From Devosia nanyangense (lineage in GTDB: Bacteria; Pseudomonadota; Alphaproteobacteria; Rhizobiales; Devosiaceae): 64,000 nucleotides of DNA. A model generated the notes under the pieces. It was not told the DNA's origin. It saw only the letters and a program-made list of their open reading frames with translations, and ran no database searches. Each line of letters starts with the position of its first letter. Position 1 is the first letter of the stretch. Positions 1 through 8,555 of this stretch are shown piece after piece. Location: positions 51,868-115,867 of the forward strand of contig JACRAF010000028.1 in assembly GCA_016213505.1 (NCBI GenBank). Direction: 5' to 3'. A program made the translations under genes and the position numbers.

Positions 1-2088
1 AACACCATTCCAGAGCATCCGTTCAAGGTGACGGGACTGGTGCCGTTCCCCGATCCCTATTCGTGCGCCCGCGCCATCTCGCGGCTGGCCAATGGCGGCG
101 TGCAGTCGACCACCGGCGTCACCGCCGCCGAGTACATCGAGCGCCGCGCGCTGGCGACCGTCGAGCACCTGTCGCCGATCCGGCCCTATGTCAAATATTT
201 GGGCGAGAACTCGCCCGCGGTATTGATCGACGTCTCGGCGCCCGATGCGCTGACGCTGGCGCGCGAGACCGACAAGGCCGTGGCCATCCTGCGCGCGGAA
301 GGCGCGACCCATATCGACCTCTCGCCCGACATGAAGAAGTCCGAGGCGCTGTGGGATGTGCGGAAGGGCTTTTTTGCCTCGGGCGGCGCCGCCCGGCCGC
401 CCGGCACGGCGATGATGACCGAGGACGTGGCGGCGCCGATCGACAGGCTCGCCGATTTCGTCATCGACATGCGCAAACTCCTCGACGATCACGGCTACGA
501 GGACGCCATCATCTTCGGCCACGCGCTGGCCGGCAACCTCCATTTCCAGATGAGCGACAATTTCGCCGAGGACGGCGCGGCCGAGAAATTCGACCGCTTC
601 TCCCACGACCTGAGCGAACTCGTCTCGGTGCGCTACGACGGCAGCCTCAAGGCCGAGCACGGCACCGGCCGCGCCATCGCGCCGTTCGTCGAGCGCGAGT
701 GGGGCAGCGCCGCCTATCGGATCATGCAGAAGATCAAGCCACTGTTCGATCCGGAGAACCTGCTCAACCCCGGCGTGCTCATCACCGCCAATGACAAAGT
801 ACATATCGAGCACCTGAAGGTGATGCCGCTCGCCGACCCGATCATCGATCTTTGCATCGAGTGCGGCTTCTGCGAACCGGCCTGCCCGAGCCATCAGCTG
901 ACCATGAGCCCGCGCCAGCGCATCGTCGCGACGCGCGAGATGGCGCGGCTGCGCTCGACCGGAGAAGACCCCGCGCGGCTGGCCGCAATGAGCGACAGTT
1001 TCGACTATGCCGGGCTCTTCACCTGCGCCGCCGGCAACGTCTGCGCCGGACGCTGCCCGGTCGGCATCGAGACCGGCACGATGGTGATCGGCGAGCGGGC
1101 GCGGCGGCGGAGCGACAGCGACCGCAAGGCCGCGCATTGGGCCGGCGAGCATACGCGCGCCATCGAGGCCGGACTGAAACTCGGCATCGGTACGCAGGCG
1201 CTGAGCCGGACCATCATCGGCAACGCGGCGACCGACGCCGTCGCCGGCGGCATGCGCAAACTCGCCGGCACGCCGCGCGTCAGCAAGGCGCTGCGGCCGG
1301 GGCCGGGCGCGCCCAGGGCGCGGGCCGGCGCCAATCTGCGCGCCAATCCCAAGGCCACCGGCTTTCCCGTGCCGATCGCGACCCAGGCGGACAACCGGGT
1401 GGTGTATTTCCCCGCCTGCCCGACCCGCATGTTCGGCACGCCCAAGACCGATTACGACCTCTTGCCCGCAACCGAAGCGATGATCGCGCTGCTCGGCCGC
1501 GCCGGCTTCGACGTGATCGTGCCCGATGAGCTCGACGGATCGTGCTGCGGCCAGCCCTTCCTCAGCAAGGGCTTTCCGGACGAGGCAGCGCGGGTCGGCG
1601 AGCGGCTGATGGAGAAGCTCGCGCCGCTGAGCGAAGGCACGCTGCGCGTCCTCACCGACGCCTCGACCTGCGCCAAGCACATGAAGGAGCACCAGTCGAC
1701 GATCACCGTCGCCGACAGCGCCGAGTTCCTGCTCGCGGAGGTGCTGCCGAAGCTGACCATCACCCGGCCGATCCCTTCGGTCGCCGTGCACCAGAACTGC
1801 TCGGCCCAGCGGATGAAGGAGCAGGCGGCGATCCTCGCGCTTGCCGCGGCCTGCGCCAACAAGGTTGCGCCGCTCGACACCGTCACCTGCTGCGGCTATG
1901 CCGGCGACAAGGGCTTGTTCGCGCCCGAGCTGAACCAGTGGGCCACCCGCTTCGTGAAGAACGATATTCCAGCAAACTGCAAGGTCGGCGTCTCGACCGT
2001 CTCGACCTGCGCCAGCGGCCTCAGCGAGCGCGCCGGCATTCCGTTCGTGTCGCTGGCGAGCCTGCTCGAACTCGTCTCGCGGCCCTGA
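1..2088 (+). CDS. FAD-linked oxidase / Fe-S oxidoreductase (D-lactate dehydrogenase-like), 5' truncated by window
   Basis: The frame is already open at base 1, so the N-terminal FAD-binding part lies outside the window; 695 residues are visible. The first ~260 residues look like the C-terminal domain of FAD-linked oxidases (GlcD/Dld family), including an AEHGTGRAIAPF stretch. A ferredoxin-like segment follows, with CIECGFCEPACP and then CAAGNVCAGRCP, the usual pair of 4Fe-4S motifs. The C-terminal half carries two CCG cysteine-rich domains (GSCCGQPF and TCCGYAG), as in GlpC/LldE. This fusion is typical of quinone- or cytochrome-linked D-2-hydroxyacid (D-lactate) dehydrogenases of about 940 residues. 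The substrate is inferred from family only. The stop codon overlaps the next ATG by one base (TGATG), so the methyltransferase is probably co-transcribed. Confidence 0.85.
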   Translation, partial: NTIPEHPFKVTGLVPFPDPYSCARAISRLANGGVQSTTGVTAAEYIERRALATVEHLSPIRPYVKYLGENSPAVLIDVSAPDALTLARETDKAVAILRAEGATHIDLSPDMKKSEALWDVRKGFFASGGAARPPGTAMMTEDVAAPIDRLADFVIDMRKLLDDHGYEDAIIFGHALAGNLHFQMSDNFAEDGAAEKFDRFSHDLSELVSVRYDGSLKAEHGTGRAIAPFVEREWGSAAYRIMQKIKPLFDPENLLNPGVLITANDKVHIEHLKVMPLADPIIDLCIECGFCEPACPSHQLTMSPRQRIVATREMARLRSTGEDPARLAAMSDSFDYAGLFTCAAGNVCAGRCPVGIETGTMVIGERARRRSDSDRKAAHWAGEHTRAIEAGLKLGIGTQALSRTIIGNAATDAVAGGMRKLAGTPRVSKALRPGPGAPRARAGANLRANPKATGFPVPIATQADNRVVYFPACPTRMFGTPKTDYDLLPATEAMIALLGRAGFDVIVPDELDGSCCGQPFLSKGFPDEAARVGERLMEKLAPLSEGTLRVLTDASTCAKHMKEHQSTITVADSAEFLLAEVLPKLTITRPIPSVAVHQNCSAQRMKEQAAILALAAACANKVAPLDTVTCCGYAGDKGLFAPELNQWATRFVKNDIPANCKVGVSTVSTCASGLSERAGIPFVSLASLLELVSRP

Positions 2089-3152
2089 TGGCCGAGCGCG
2101 CACCGCTCCCCGAACCGGATACCCGCGCCGAGCCGTTCTGCCGCTATTTCGGCACCTGCGGCGGCTGCACGCTGCAGCATTTTGGCCCGCCCTCCTACAT
2201 GGCGTATAAGCAGGAGCTGGTGGAGACCGCGCTGCGCTCCGCGCACATCGTCGCGGAGGTCGCGCCGCTGATCGAGGCCCATGGCGATGGCCGGCGGCGG
2301 GCGACGCTGCATGCCCGCGGCGCCGCCGTCGGCTACATGAAGGCCCGCAGTCACGATTTGCTCGACATCGCCGCCTGCCCGATCCTGGTGCCGGCGCTCG
2401 AACACCGCGCCCCGGCGCTGGGCCGGCCGATCGCCGCAACCATCGGCGACTGCGACATCGCCTTCACCGCCACCGACACCGGCCTCGACGTCGCGGTGCA
2501 CAGCGATCGAAAGTTCAAGCCCGAGAAGCTGACGCTCCCCGCGCAGCGCTCGCAGCTGGCGCGCCTGTCGCTCAACGGCGAGGTGGTGCTAGAGGCGCGC
2601 GCACCGGCGATCACCATGGGCCGGGCGACGGTCGAGCTGCCGATCTCGAGCTTCCTTCAGGCCACCGCGATGGCTGAGGCGACGCTGGCGAACCTGGTAC
2701 TGGAGGGGATCGGCAGGGCGAAGTCCGTCGCCGACCTGTTCTGCGGCCTCGGACCGTTCACCCTGCGCATCGCCGAGCAGGCAAGAGTCTTCGCCGCCGA
2801 TGCCGACAAGGCAGCGATCACCGCTCTGCAGAACGCCGTTCGCCATACGCAGGGGCTGAAGCCGGTGACGGCAATGGCCCGCGACCTGTTCCGCGAACCT
2901 TTGGTACCGTTCGAACTGACCGGCTACGACGCCGTGGTGTTCGATCCGCCGCGCGCCGGGGCCGAGGCACAGGCGCGCGAGCTGGCCAGATCGAAGGTCA
3001 GGACGGTGGTCGCCGTCTCGTGCGAGCCCCGAACTTTCGCCCGCGACGCCGCGATCCTGGTCGCCGGCGGCTATCGGCTGGAGACGGTGACGCCGGTCGA
3101 CCAGTTCGCCTGGTCGACGCATGTCGAGGTGGTGGGGGTGTTCCGCCGGTGA
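2088..3152 (+). CDS. class I SAM-dependent RNA m5U methyltransferase (RlmD/TrmA-like)
   Basis: A 354-residue protein starting at the ATG that overlaps the previous stop. Residues near 16-27 hold C-X5-C-X2-C (CRYFGTCGGC) and a fourth cysteine follows in DIAACPIL, the 4Fe-4S ligand set of RumA/RlmD enzymes. The SAM fold shows ADLFCGLGPFTLRIA and the DPPRAG motif, and the catalytic cysteine sits in SCEPRTF; HVEVVGVF near the C-terminus contains the expected late Glu. No N-terminal TRAM domain is present, so it is a compact alphaproteobacterial form. It should methylate uridine C5 in rRNA or tRNA; which position cannot be read from sequence. It ends in a GTGA overlap with selO. Confidence 0.9.
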   Translation: MAERAPLPEPDTRAEPFCRYFGTCGGCTLQHFGPPSYMAYKQELVETALRSAHIVAEVAPLIEAHGDGRRRATLHARGAAVGYMKARSHDLLDIAACPILVPALEHRAPALGRPIAATIGDCDIAFTATDTGLDVAVHSDRKFKPEKLTLPAQRSQLARLSLNGEVVLEARAPAITMGRATVELPISSFLQATAMAEATLANLVLEGIGRAKSVADLFCGLGPFTLRIAEQARVFAADADKAAITALQNAVRHTQGLKPVTAMARDLFREPLVPFELTGYDAVVFDPPRAGAEAQARELARSKVRTVVAVSCEPRTFARDAAILVAGGYRLETVTPVDQFAWSTHVEVVGVFRR

Positions 3153-4606
3153 CGACAGAGCGCGTGACCCCACGTCCCTCGACCTCCCATCTCGCTCTCG
3201 GCGAGGTCTTCTTCGATCCGGTCAAGCCGGCACAATTTCCCGAGCACATCCTCCGCTACCGCAACCAGCGGGCCGCCGCGCAGATCGGCCTCGACGGCCT
3301 CAACGACGCGCAATGGATCGAGCATTTCGGCAAGTTCGTGCCGATCCCCGGCAGCTTCGAGACGCCGCTGGCGTTGCGCTATCATGGCCACCAGTTTCAA
3401 AGCTACAATCCGGATCTCGGCGACGGCCGGGGTTTCCTCTTCGCCCAGTTGCACGACCTCGCGGACGGCCGCCTGCTCGACCTCGCGACCAAGGGCTCCG
3501 GCCGCACCCCGTGGTCGCGCATGGGCGATGGCCGACTGACCCTCAAGGGCGGTGTCCGCGAGGTGCTGGCGACCGCTATGCTCGAAGCGCTTGGGGTGGA
3601 CACGAGCAAGAGCCTCAGCCTGGTCGAGACCGGCGAGGAGCTCGAGCGCCACGACGAACCCTCGCCCACCCGCGCCTCGGTTCTGGTGCGGCTGAGCCAC
3701 AGCCATATCCGCATCGGCACCTTCCAGCGGCTGAGCTTTTTCAAGGACACCGAGAGCCTCGGCCGCCTGCTCGACTACTCGCTCGCAACCTACATGCCGG
3801 AGTTGGCGCCGCCCGGCGACAATACGCGCGCCGAGAAATTCCTGGCCGAAGTGGCGCGGCGCGTGGCGGTGACCGGTGCCGACTGGATCGCCGCCGGGTT
3901 CGTCCATGGCGTGCTCAACTCCGACAACATCAACATCACCGGCGAGAGCTTCGACTACGGCCCGTGGCGGTTCGCGCCGACCTACGACCCGGCCTTCACC
4001 GCCGCCTATTTCGACGAGCACGGGCTCTATGCTTTCGGCCGCCAACCCGATGCGCTGGCCTGGAACCTGACGCGGCTGGCCGAGTGCCTCCTGCCGCTCG
4101 GCGCACATGACGGATTGGAGGCCGCGCTCAACGGCTTCTGGCCGGCCTTCCAACACGCCGTGTGGAATGCCGCTCTACGGCGGCTCGGCCTGGCGTCGCG
4201 CGGCGACGAGGCGGACGCGGCGTTGACGCTGGCGATCTTCGCCTTCCTCCACCACAGCCAGATCGGCTACGAGCAGTTCTGGTTCGATTGGCGCGGCGGC
4301 GTGCAGAGTATGGAGCGGGCCACGCGCAGCCCGGTGGCCTCCGCCTATGCGGGTGAGGCCTTCGCACCGCTGCGCGCCGCGCTCGAACCCTACGAGCCGA
4401 CGGCGAGCGTCAATCTGCACCACCCCTATTTCGCCCGCACGCTGCCGCGCACCATGCTGATCGACGAGATGGAGGCCCTGTGGGCGCCCATCGCCGAGGC
4501 CGACGACTGGAGCGCTTTCAACGCCGTGCTCGGCGAGATCGATCAGGTGCGCGAGGCCTATGCCGGCGACATGAAATCGGCGAGCCGGTCGGGCAGCAGC
4601 TCGTAG
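3149..4606 (+). CDS. selO: protein adenylyltransferase SelO (YdiU family)
   Basis: A 485-residue pseudokinase-fold protein of normal SelO length. It starts at GTG 3149, overlapping the upstream stop by 4 bases; the open frame further upstream is a shadow of the methyltransferase gene. SelO signatures are clear: YHGHQFQSYNPDLGDGRGFL, TKGSGRTPWSRMGDGRLTLKGG, and the metal/ATP site GVLNSDNINITGESFDYGPWRF. Characterised members transfer AMP from ATP to Ser/Thr/Tyr of target proteins during redox stress. There is no selenocysteine: the protein ends in a Ser-rich tail with no C-terminal Cys or in-frame UGA motif. The last 49 bases overlap tail-to-tail with the cyclase gene on the other strand. Confidence 0.93.
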   Translation: MTTERVTPRPSTSHLALGEVFFDPVKPAQFPEHILRYRNQRAAAQIGLDGLNDAQWIEHFGKFVPIPGSFETPLALRYHGHQFQSYNPDLGDGRGFLFAQLHDLADGRLLDLATKGSGRTPWSRMGDGRLTLKGGVREVLATAMLEALGVDTSKSLSLVETGEELERHDEPSPTRASVLVRLSHSHIRIGTFQRLSFFKDTESLGRLLDYSLATYMPELAPPGDNTRAEKFLAEVARRVAVTGADWIAAGFVHGVLNSDNINITGESFDYGPWRFAPTYDPAFTAAYFDEHGLYAFGRQPDALAWNLTRLAECLLPLGAHDGLEAALNGFWPAFQHAVWNAALRRLGLASRGDEADAALTLAIFAFLHHSQIGYEQFWFDWRGGVQSMERATRSPVASAYAGEAFAPLRAALEPYEPTASVNLHHPYFARTLPRTMLIDEMEALWAPIAEADDWSAFNAVLGEIDQVREAYAGDMKSASRSGSSS

Positions 4607-6648
4607 AAGCGGGCGAGTCCCGGGGCGATCGCGGCCGCCAGCTCCCTGCACTGCGACAGCACTTCGCCACCCTGCCCGTCGCGGAAGGCGGCCATCAGCG
4701 CCGTGTGCGCCGCGCGCAGTCGGCCGAACGCCTCGCTCTGTGCCAGCGCCGCATCGCCGACGAGGATGTGGATGGCGAGGCGCCTGGCCTTGCCCTTGAG
4801 CTGCACCGTCCCCGCCTCGAGCCAGGCGAGATCAGGGGCGGCGGCGCGCGTACTTTCGGACGCGACGATGTCGAAGCCGATGGTCTTGCTCGCCCCCTCG
4901 ACCCGGCTCGCGACATTGACGCTGTCGCCGATCGCCGAGTAATCGAAGCGGCTCTCGAGGCCCATATTGCCGACCAGCGCCTCGCCGGTCGAGAGCCCAA
5001 TGCCGACGGCGACGCCCTCGAGTCCGCCGTCGCTGTTGAGCGCCTTGAGCCGCCCGCGCATGGCAAGGGCCGCTTCCGACGCGCGGCGGGCGTGATCGGC
5101 GACGTCCACCGGCGCGTTCCAGAACGCCATGATGGAATCGCCGATGAACTTGTCGATGGTGCCGGAGCGCGAGACGATCTCGTTCCCGAGAGCGCCGAAC
5201 AGCGTGTTGAGCATGCCCAGCGTCTCCTCGGGCGCGTGCGCCTCGGTGAAGGCCGTGAAGCCACGCATATCGGCGAACATCACCGTGATCTCGCGCGCTT
5301 CGCCGCCAAGCTTCAGTTCTCCGGCACTGGCCTCGATCCGGCGCAGCAGTTCCGGCGCGACGTAGTGGCCGAAGGCGTGGCGCAGCTGGCGGCGATCGCG
5401 CTCGGTGCGCGAGAACTGGAAATAGACCATCGCCCCATAGGTGAGCACTGCGCCGAACGCCGGGAAAGTCGCATCGACCAGCCAGCCGCGGCCGGCGAAC
5501 GCCGCCCAGGCCGCAGCGATCATCGCCGCGATCAGCACCAGCGCCACCAGCAGCCCGGCAATCGGTCCGAGCCGCATCACGACGACCACGAGGAGCGCGC
5601 CGGCGAGGACCGAGGCGAGCAGTTCGAGCCCCTGCACCCAGTCGGCGCGACTCAGGAACTGCCCCGAGACGATCTGCTCGATCACCGCGGCGTGGATGAA
5701 GACGCCCGGCACATTGGGCGACAGCGGCGTCGCATGCAGGTCGAGCAGCCCGCTCGCCGAGGTGCCGATCAGCACGATGCGGCCGGCGATCTCGTCCTTG
5801 AGGCTCAAATAGCCGTCGTCGAGAAGCGCCGCGGCGGAGATCGCCCGGTCCGACCCCGGCGCTTTGTCGTAGAGCACGAGGTCGCCGTTCGCCGTCGTCG
5901 GCACGGCAAAGCCGCCGATGCGGAGGCCATCGAGGGTGTGGCGGCCGCCGGTGTCGCCGAGCGCCACCAGCGTCTCTACCCCGAGCGCCAGGCGCAGGGC
6001 CTCGATCGACAGGCCGGGATAGAGGCTCGTGCCACGGCTCCACAGCAGCGGCACCCGGCGCACCGTGCCTGCCGCGTCCTCGCCGTTGAGGCTGAGCCCG
6101 CCGAGGCCGGCTGCCGTGGCGGCCAGGCCCGCCAGCGGCGCTATGGCGCCCGCAATCCGGGGCAAGGCCGGAGTTGGATCGCTCCCCGAGACGGCGACGC
6201 CGCCCTTGGGCTCGAGGGTCAGCGGCGGCGCCTTGGCCGAGAGCGAAAAGCCGAGCACGGCATTGGCGCGGCCCAGCGCCGCGGCGAACTGCCGATCATT
6301 GTCGGGCGACAGCCGATCCGCCTCGGCGAACAGCACGTCGAAGCCGATCGACGCCGCGCCCAGCTCGGTCAGCCGGTCAGTCAACTGCGCCAACAGGCTC
6401 CGTGGCCATGGCCATTGGCCGTATTTGGCGAGCGCCGCCTCGTCGATATCGACGACCCGTACCGGGCTGTCCATCGCGGCGCGCGGCAAGAGGCGCTGCT
6501 CGAGGTCGAACCCCATGTCGCGGATGGTCGCGACCGGCAGCGGATCGCCCAGCCGCAGCAGCGCCAGCAGCACGACCAGCACCAAACCGAACAGCGTCGG
6601 AAGCAGCCTGCTTGTGACCATGGCCGGTGATAGCCGAGCCGCCGCCAT
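4558..6648 (-). CDS. CHASE2-domain class III adenylate cyclase
   Basis: A 696-residue membrane protein. Residues ~12-32 form the first membrane helix. The extracytoplasmic CHASE2 sensor spans ~45-335, three helices lie at ~342-411, and the cytoplasmic class III cyclase domain covers ~450-630. Metal aspartates are in FADMRGF (D460) and FIGDSIMAF (D504). The adenine-specifying Lys (K500) and Asp (D575 in SAIGDSVNVASR) are present, so it should make cAMP and be active. It lies 26 bp downstream of the FecR-domain gene, a frequent pairing that suggests a periplasmic input. The chosen ATG has no strong RBS; an ATG at 6621 is an alternative. The 3' end overlaps selO by 49 bp. Confidence 0.9.
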   Translation of the reverse strand: MAAARLSPAMVTSRLLPTLFGLVLVVLLALLRLGDPLPVATIRDMGFDLEQRLLPRAAMDSPVRVVDIDEAALAKYGQWPWPRSLLAQLTDRLTELGAASIGFDVLFAEADRLSPDNDRQFAAALGRANAVLGFSLSAKAPPLTLEPKGGVAVSGSDPTPALPRIAGAIAPLAGLAATAAGLGGLSLNGEDAAGTVRRVPLLWSRGTSLYPGLSIEALRLALGVETLVALGDTGGRHTLDGLRIGGFAVPTTANGDLVLYDKAPGSDRAISAAALLDDGYLSLKDEIAGRIVLIGTSASGLLDLHATPLSPNVPGVFIHAAVIEQIVSGQFLSRADWVQGLELLASVLAGALLVVVVMRLGPIAGLLVALVLIAAMIAAAWAAFAGRGWLVDATFPAFGAVLTYGAMVYFQFSRTERDRRQLRHAFGHYVAPELLRRIEASAGELKLGGEAREITVMFADMRGFTAFTEAHAPEETLGMLNTLFGALGNEIVSRSGTIDKFIGDSIMAFWNAPVDVADHARRASEAALAMRGRLKALNSDGGLEGVAVGIGLSTGEALVGNMGLESRFDYSAIGDSVNVASRVEGASKTIGFDIVASESTRAAAPDLAWLEAGTVQLKGKARRLAIHILVGDAALAQSEAFGRLRAAHTALMAAFRDGQGGEVLSQCRELAAAIAPGLARFYELLPDRLADFMSPA

Positions 6649-6674
6649 TTGACGAGCGCGGTTCTAGCAGAGGC

Positions 6675-7463
6675 CTAGGGGATGATGAATATCGGTGGCC
6701 TCGGCGTCGGCGTCGGCGGCGGCTTGCCGGGCCCGCCGTCGTCGGTACCGTCATCCTCGACGACCGGCCCGGCCGGCGGATTGTGGAGGCAATCATAGGC
6801 GTTCGCCATCCAGAACCGCCGCAGCAGCCGCGCCTGGCTATTCGCATAGATGAACTCGCCCTTGAGCTGGGCGCGGGCGTCGCCCTTGATCGCGCGGGTG
6901 TCGCCCACGACGCGCGCATCGCCGCTGTCGAACTCGCCCAGCGTGCACAATTCCGACAGGTCCTGGCAGACATTGCTCAGCGAGCAGAAATGGACGATGC
7001 CGTGATAGTGGAGGAGGCGGGTGGTGCCATCGAGATCGGTGAAGGTATCGAAGCCCGTGCCGCGCACCCCGATGGTGCCGGTGGGCGTCTTGAGCTCGTA
7101 GCGGTTCTTGGCCGAATCGCCGGTGGCAAAGCGGAACGAACCGGCCAGCATATTGACCACCAGCCGGCCGGCCGAACCGTCGTTGCGGATCAGATAGTCT
7201 TCGATCTTCAGCGACGAATGCGGCCCGACCACCAGCTCGGTGTTGTCGGCAAACAGAATCTGCACCTGCCCCTTGGGCCCGGTCTCGACCAGATCGCCGA
7301 TGAAGATGTCCGAGCCGACGACCAGCGTCTCTATAGTGCCGTCGCGCTCGGCGTCGGCTGCCGGATTGACGCCCTTGGCCGACCCTGCGGCTTCCGCCAG
7401 GGCAAGCGCCGGCATGCCGGCCAGCAGCAGGGCGGCAACAACGCCCGAAATCAGCTTACGCAT
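6675..7463 (-). CDS. exported FecR-domain protein
   Basis: A 262-residue protein with a clear signal peptide (MRKLISGVVAALLLAG...ALALA). The ATG at 7463 was chosen over one 14 codons upstream because it begins directly with the signal peptide. The FecR domain follows at roughly 45-160 (GDLVETGPKGQVQILFADNTELVVGPHSSLKIEDY, then TPTGTIGVRGTGFD). Such FecR domains act as periplasmic sensors or ligand-binding modules. The C-terminus is proline-rich (PTPTPRPP) and hydrophobic. It is the first gene of a two-gene unit with the CHASE2 cyclase, so it plausibly presents a cell-wall or periplasmic signal to that sensor; this role is inferred. Confidence 0.82.
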   Translation of the reverse strand: MRKLISGVVAALLLAGMPALALAEAAGSAKGVNPAADAERDGTIETLVVGSDIFIGDLVETGPKGQVQILFADNTELVVGPHSSLKIEDYLIRNDGSAGRLVVNMLAGSFRFATGDSAKNRYELKTPTGTIGVRGTGFDTFTDLDGTTRLLHYHGIVHFCSLSNVCQDLSELCTLGEFDSGDARVVGDTRAIKGDARAQLKGEFIYANSQARLLRRFWMANAYDCLHNPPAGPVVEDDGTDDGGPGKPPPTPTPRPPIFIIP

Positions 7464-7674
7464 CGGTGACCCCTCAATTGGCGGCACGCCTTTGGGCGTC
7501 GGCATCGCACCGGCTTGCTGAACCGCCCCTGAACGAGACCATTCTGGAGACCATTACGACGAATCTTCGGCGCTTGCCTATGACGCGGGCTTGCTGCAAT
7601 TGTCTGGTCCGTTGGAAGGGTAGCGTCCGGGGCGCGATGCGTCCCGGCTTCGGCTGGGGGGCCGGAGACGGTTG

Positions 7675-8061
7675 ATGACGACAGTGTTCTTTGCGCTCCT
7701 GATCGGGCTCGAGCTCAAGCATTATGTCGGCGATTATTTCCTACAGCCGGGCTGGATGCTGGCCGGCAAGGGCGATATCGCGCAGCCGGGCGGCTACGCT
7801 CATGCCGGCATCCATGCCGGCCTGTCGCTGCTGGTGCTGCTCGTGGCGGGTACCCCGCCCGCGCTCGCAGCCGCTCTGTTCGCGGCCGAGTTCATCACCC
7901 ATTACGGGCTCGACTACGCCAAGATCCACTATTCGAACGGCGTCCGCGTCGACCAGACGCCGCGGCGCTTCTGGGTGCTTCACGGCATCGACCAGCTGAC
8001 CCATCAGCTGACCTATGCGGCGATGATCTTCATCGTCCTGGCGGCCAAGGGACTGCTGTAG
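7675..8061 (+). CDS. DUF3307-type small membrane protein
   Basis: A 128-residue integral membrane protein. It begins at ATG 7675 with GGAG 8 bases upstream; a TTG one codon earlier is less likely. It has about three hydrophobic stretches and several conserved-looking His/Asp residues (LKHYVGDYFLQPGWM, ITHYGLDYAKIHYSN, LHGIDQLTHQLTY), the pattern of the DUF3307 family. The family has no established function, although intramembrane His/Asp clusters hint at metal-dependent chemistry. It is transcribed divergently from the FecR gene and faces the CNBD gene convergently. Confidence 0.72.
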   Translation: MTTVFFALLIGLELKHYVGDYFLQPGWMLAGKGDIAQPGGYAHAGIHAGLSLLVLLVAGTPPALAAALFAAEFITHYGLDYAKIHYSNGVRVDQTPRRFWVLHGIDQLTHQLTYAAMIFIVLAAKGLL

Positions 8062-8083
8062 AGCAGCCGGTCCGGCCGCGGCC

Positions 8084-8548
8084 CTACTTCTTCTTTTTCG
8101 CCTTGGGCTCTTCCGGCGTCTGCACCAGCTGCGCCAGAATCTTGTCGACGAGGTCGAGGTCCTCGCGCCGCCCGGCCGCCTGCTGCTGCAGATCGACCAG
8201 ATACGAGGTCGTGTAATAGAGCCGGCGCGCCAGGAGCGTCGCCAGCTCGAGCGCGATCTCGGGCTTGCTCGCCAGGAACGCGATGGCGTCGTCGAGCACA
8301 TAGGCCTTGACCGCCGAGAGCGCCCTGACCGTCGCCGAGTAGGGCATGTCGAGCAACACGCTCATTTCGCCGAACAGCGAGCCGGGCTCGTCGACATAGC
8401 TCACCTGGGTGTCCTTGCGCAGCACCTCGACCTGGCCCTCGATGAGCACAAAGAGCTTGCGCTCGGCGCCGCCCTCGTCGATCAGCACGGCGCCGGATTT
8501 GAAGCTCTCGGCCTTGCGCCCCTTGCAGTACTCGAGAATGTCCGCCAT
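8084..8548 (-). CDS. stand-alone cyclic-nucleotide-binding-domain protein
   Basis: A 154-residue protein consisting of one CRP-like beta-roll (residues ~10-115) plus a helical tail ending in a lysine-rich segment (EEPKAKKKK). There is no helix-turn-helix or enzymatic output domain. The phosphate-binding cassette reads GSLFGEMSVLLDMPYSATVRA: the ribose-contacting Glu is kept (E61), but the phosphate-contacting Arg is replaced by Tyr (Y70), so cAMP binding may be altered. It starts 7 bp after the xylD stop with its RBS inside the xylD tail, so it is probably the third gene of the lacI-xylD operon. Confidence 0.8.
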   Translation of the reverse strand: MADILEYCKGRKAESFKSGAVLIDEGGAERKLFVLIEGQVEVLRKDTQVSYVDEPGSLFGEMSVLLDMPYSATVRALSAVKAYVLDDAIAFLASKPEIALELATLLARRLYYTTSYLVDLQQQAAGRREDLDLVDKILAQLVQTPEEPKAKKKK

Positions 8549-8555
8549 CGGGCCC

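Noticed and set aside
3149..4606. Selenocysteine in SelO
   Set aside because: No in-frame TGA with a C-terminal Cys/Sec context; the protein ends normally in a Ser-rich tail.
4480..6630. 716-codon plus-strand open frame opposite the CHASE2 cyclase
   Set aside because: It is an antisense shadow: low-complexity Arg/Glu/Gln-rich translation with no domain, while the minus-strand frame has complete cyclase and CHASE2 motifs.
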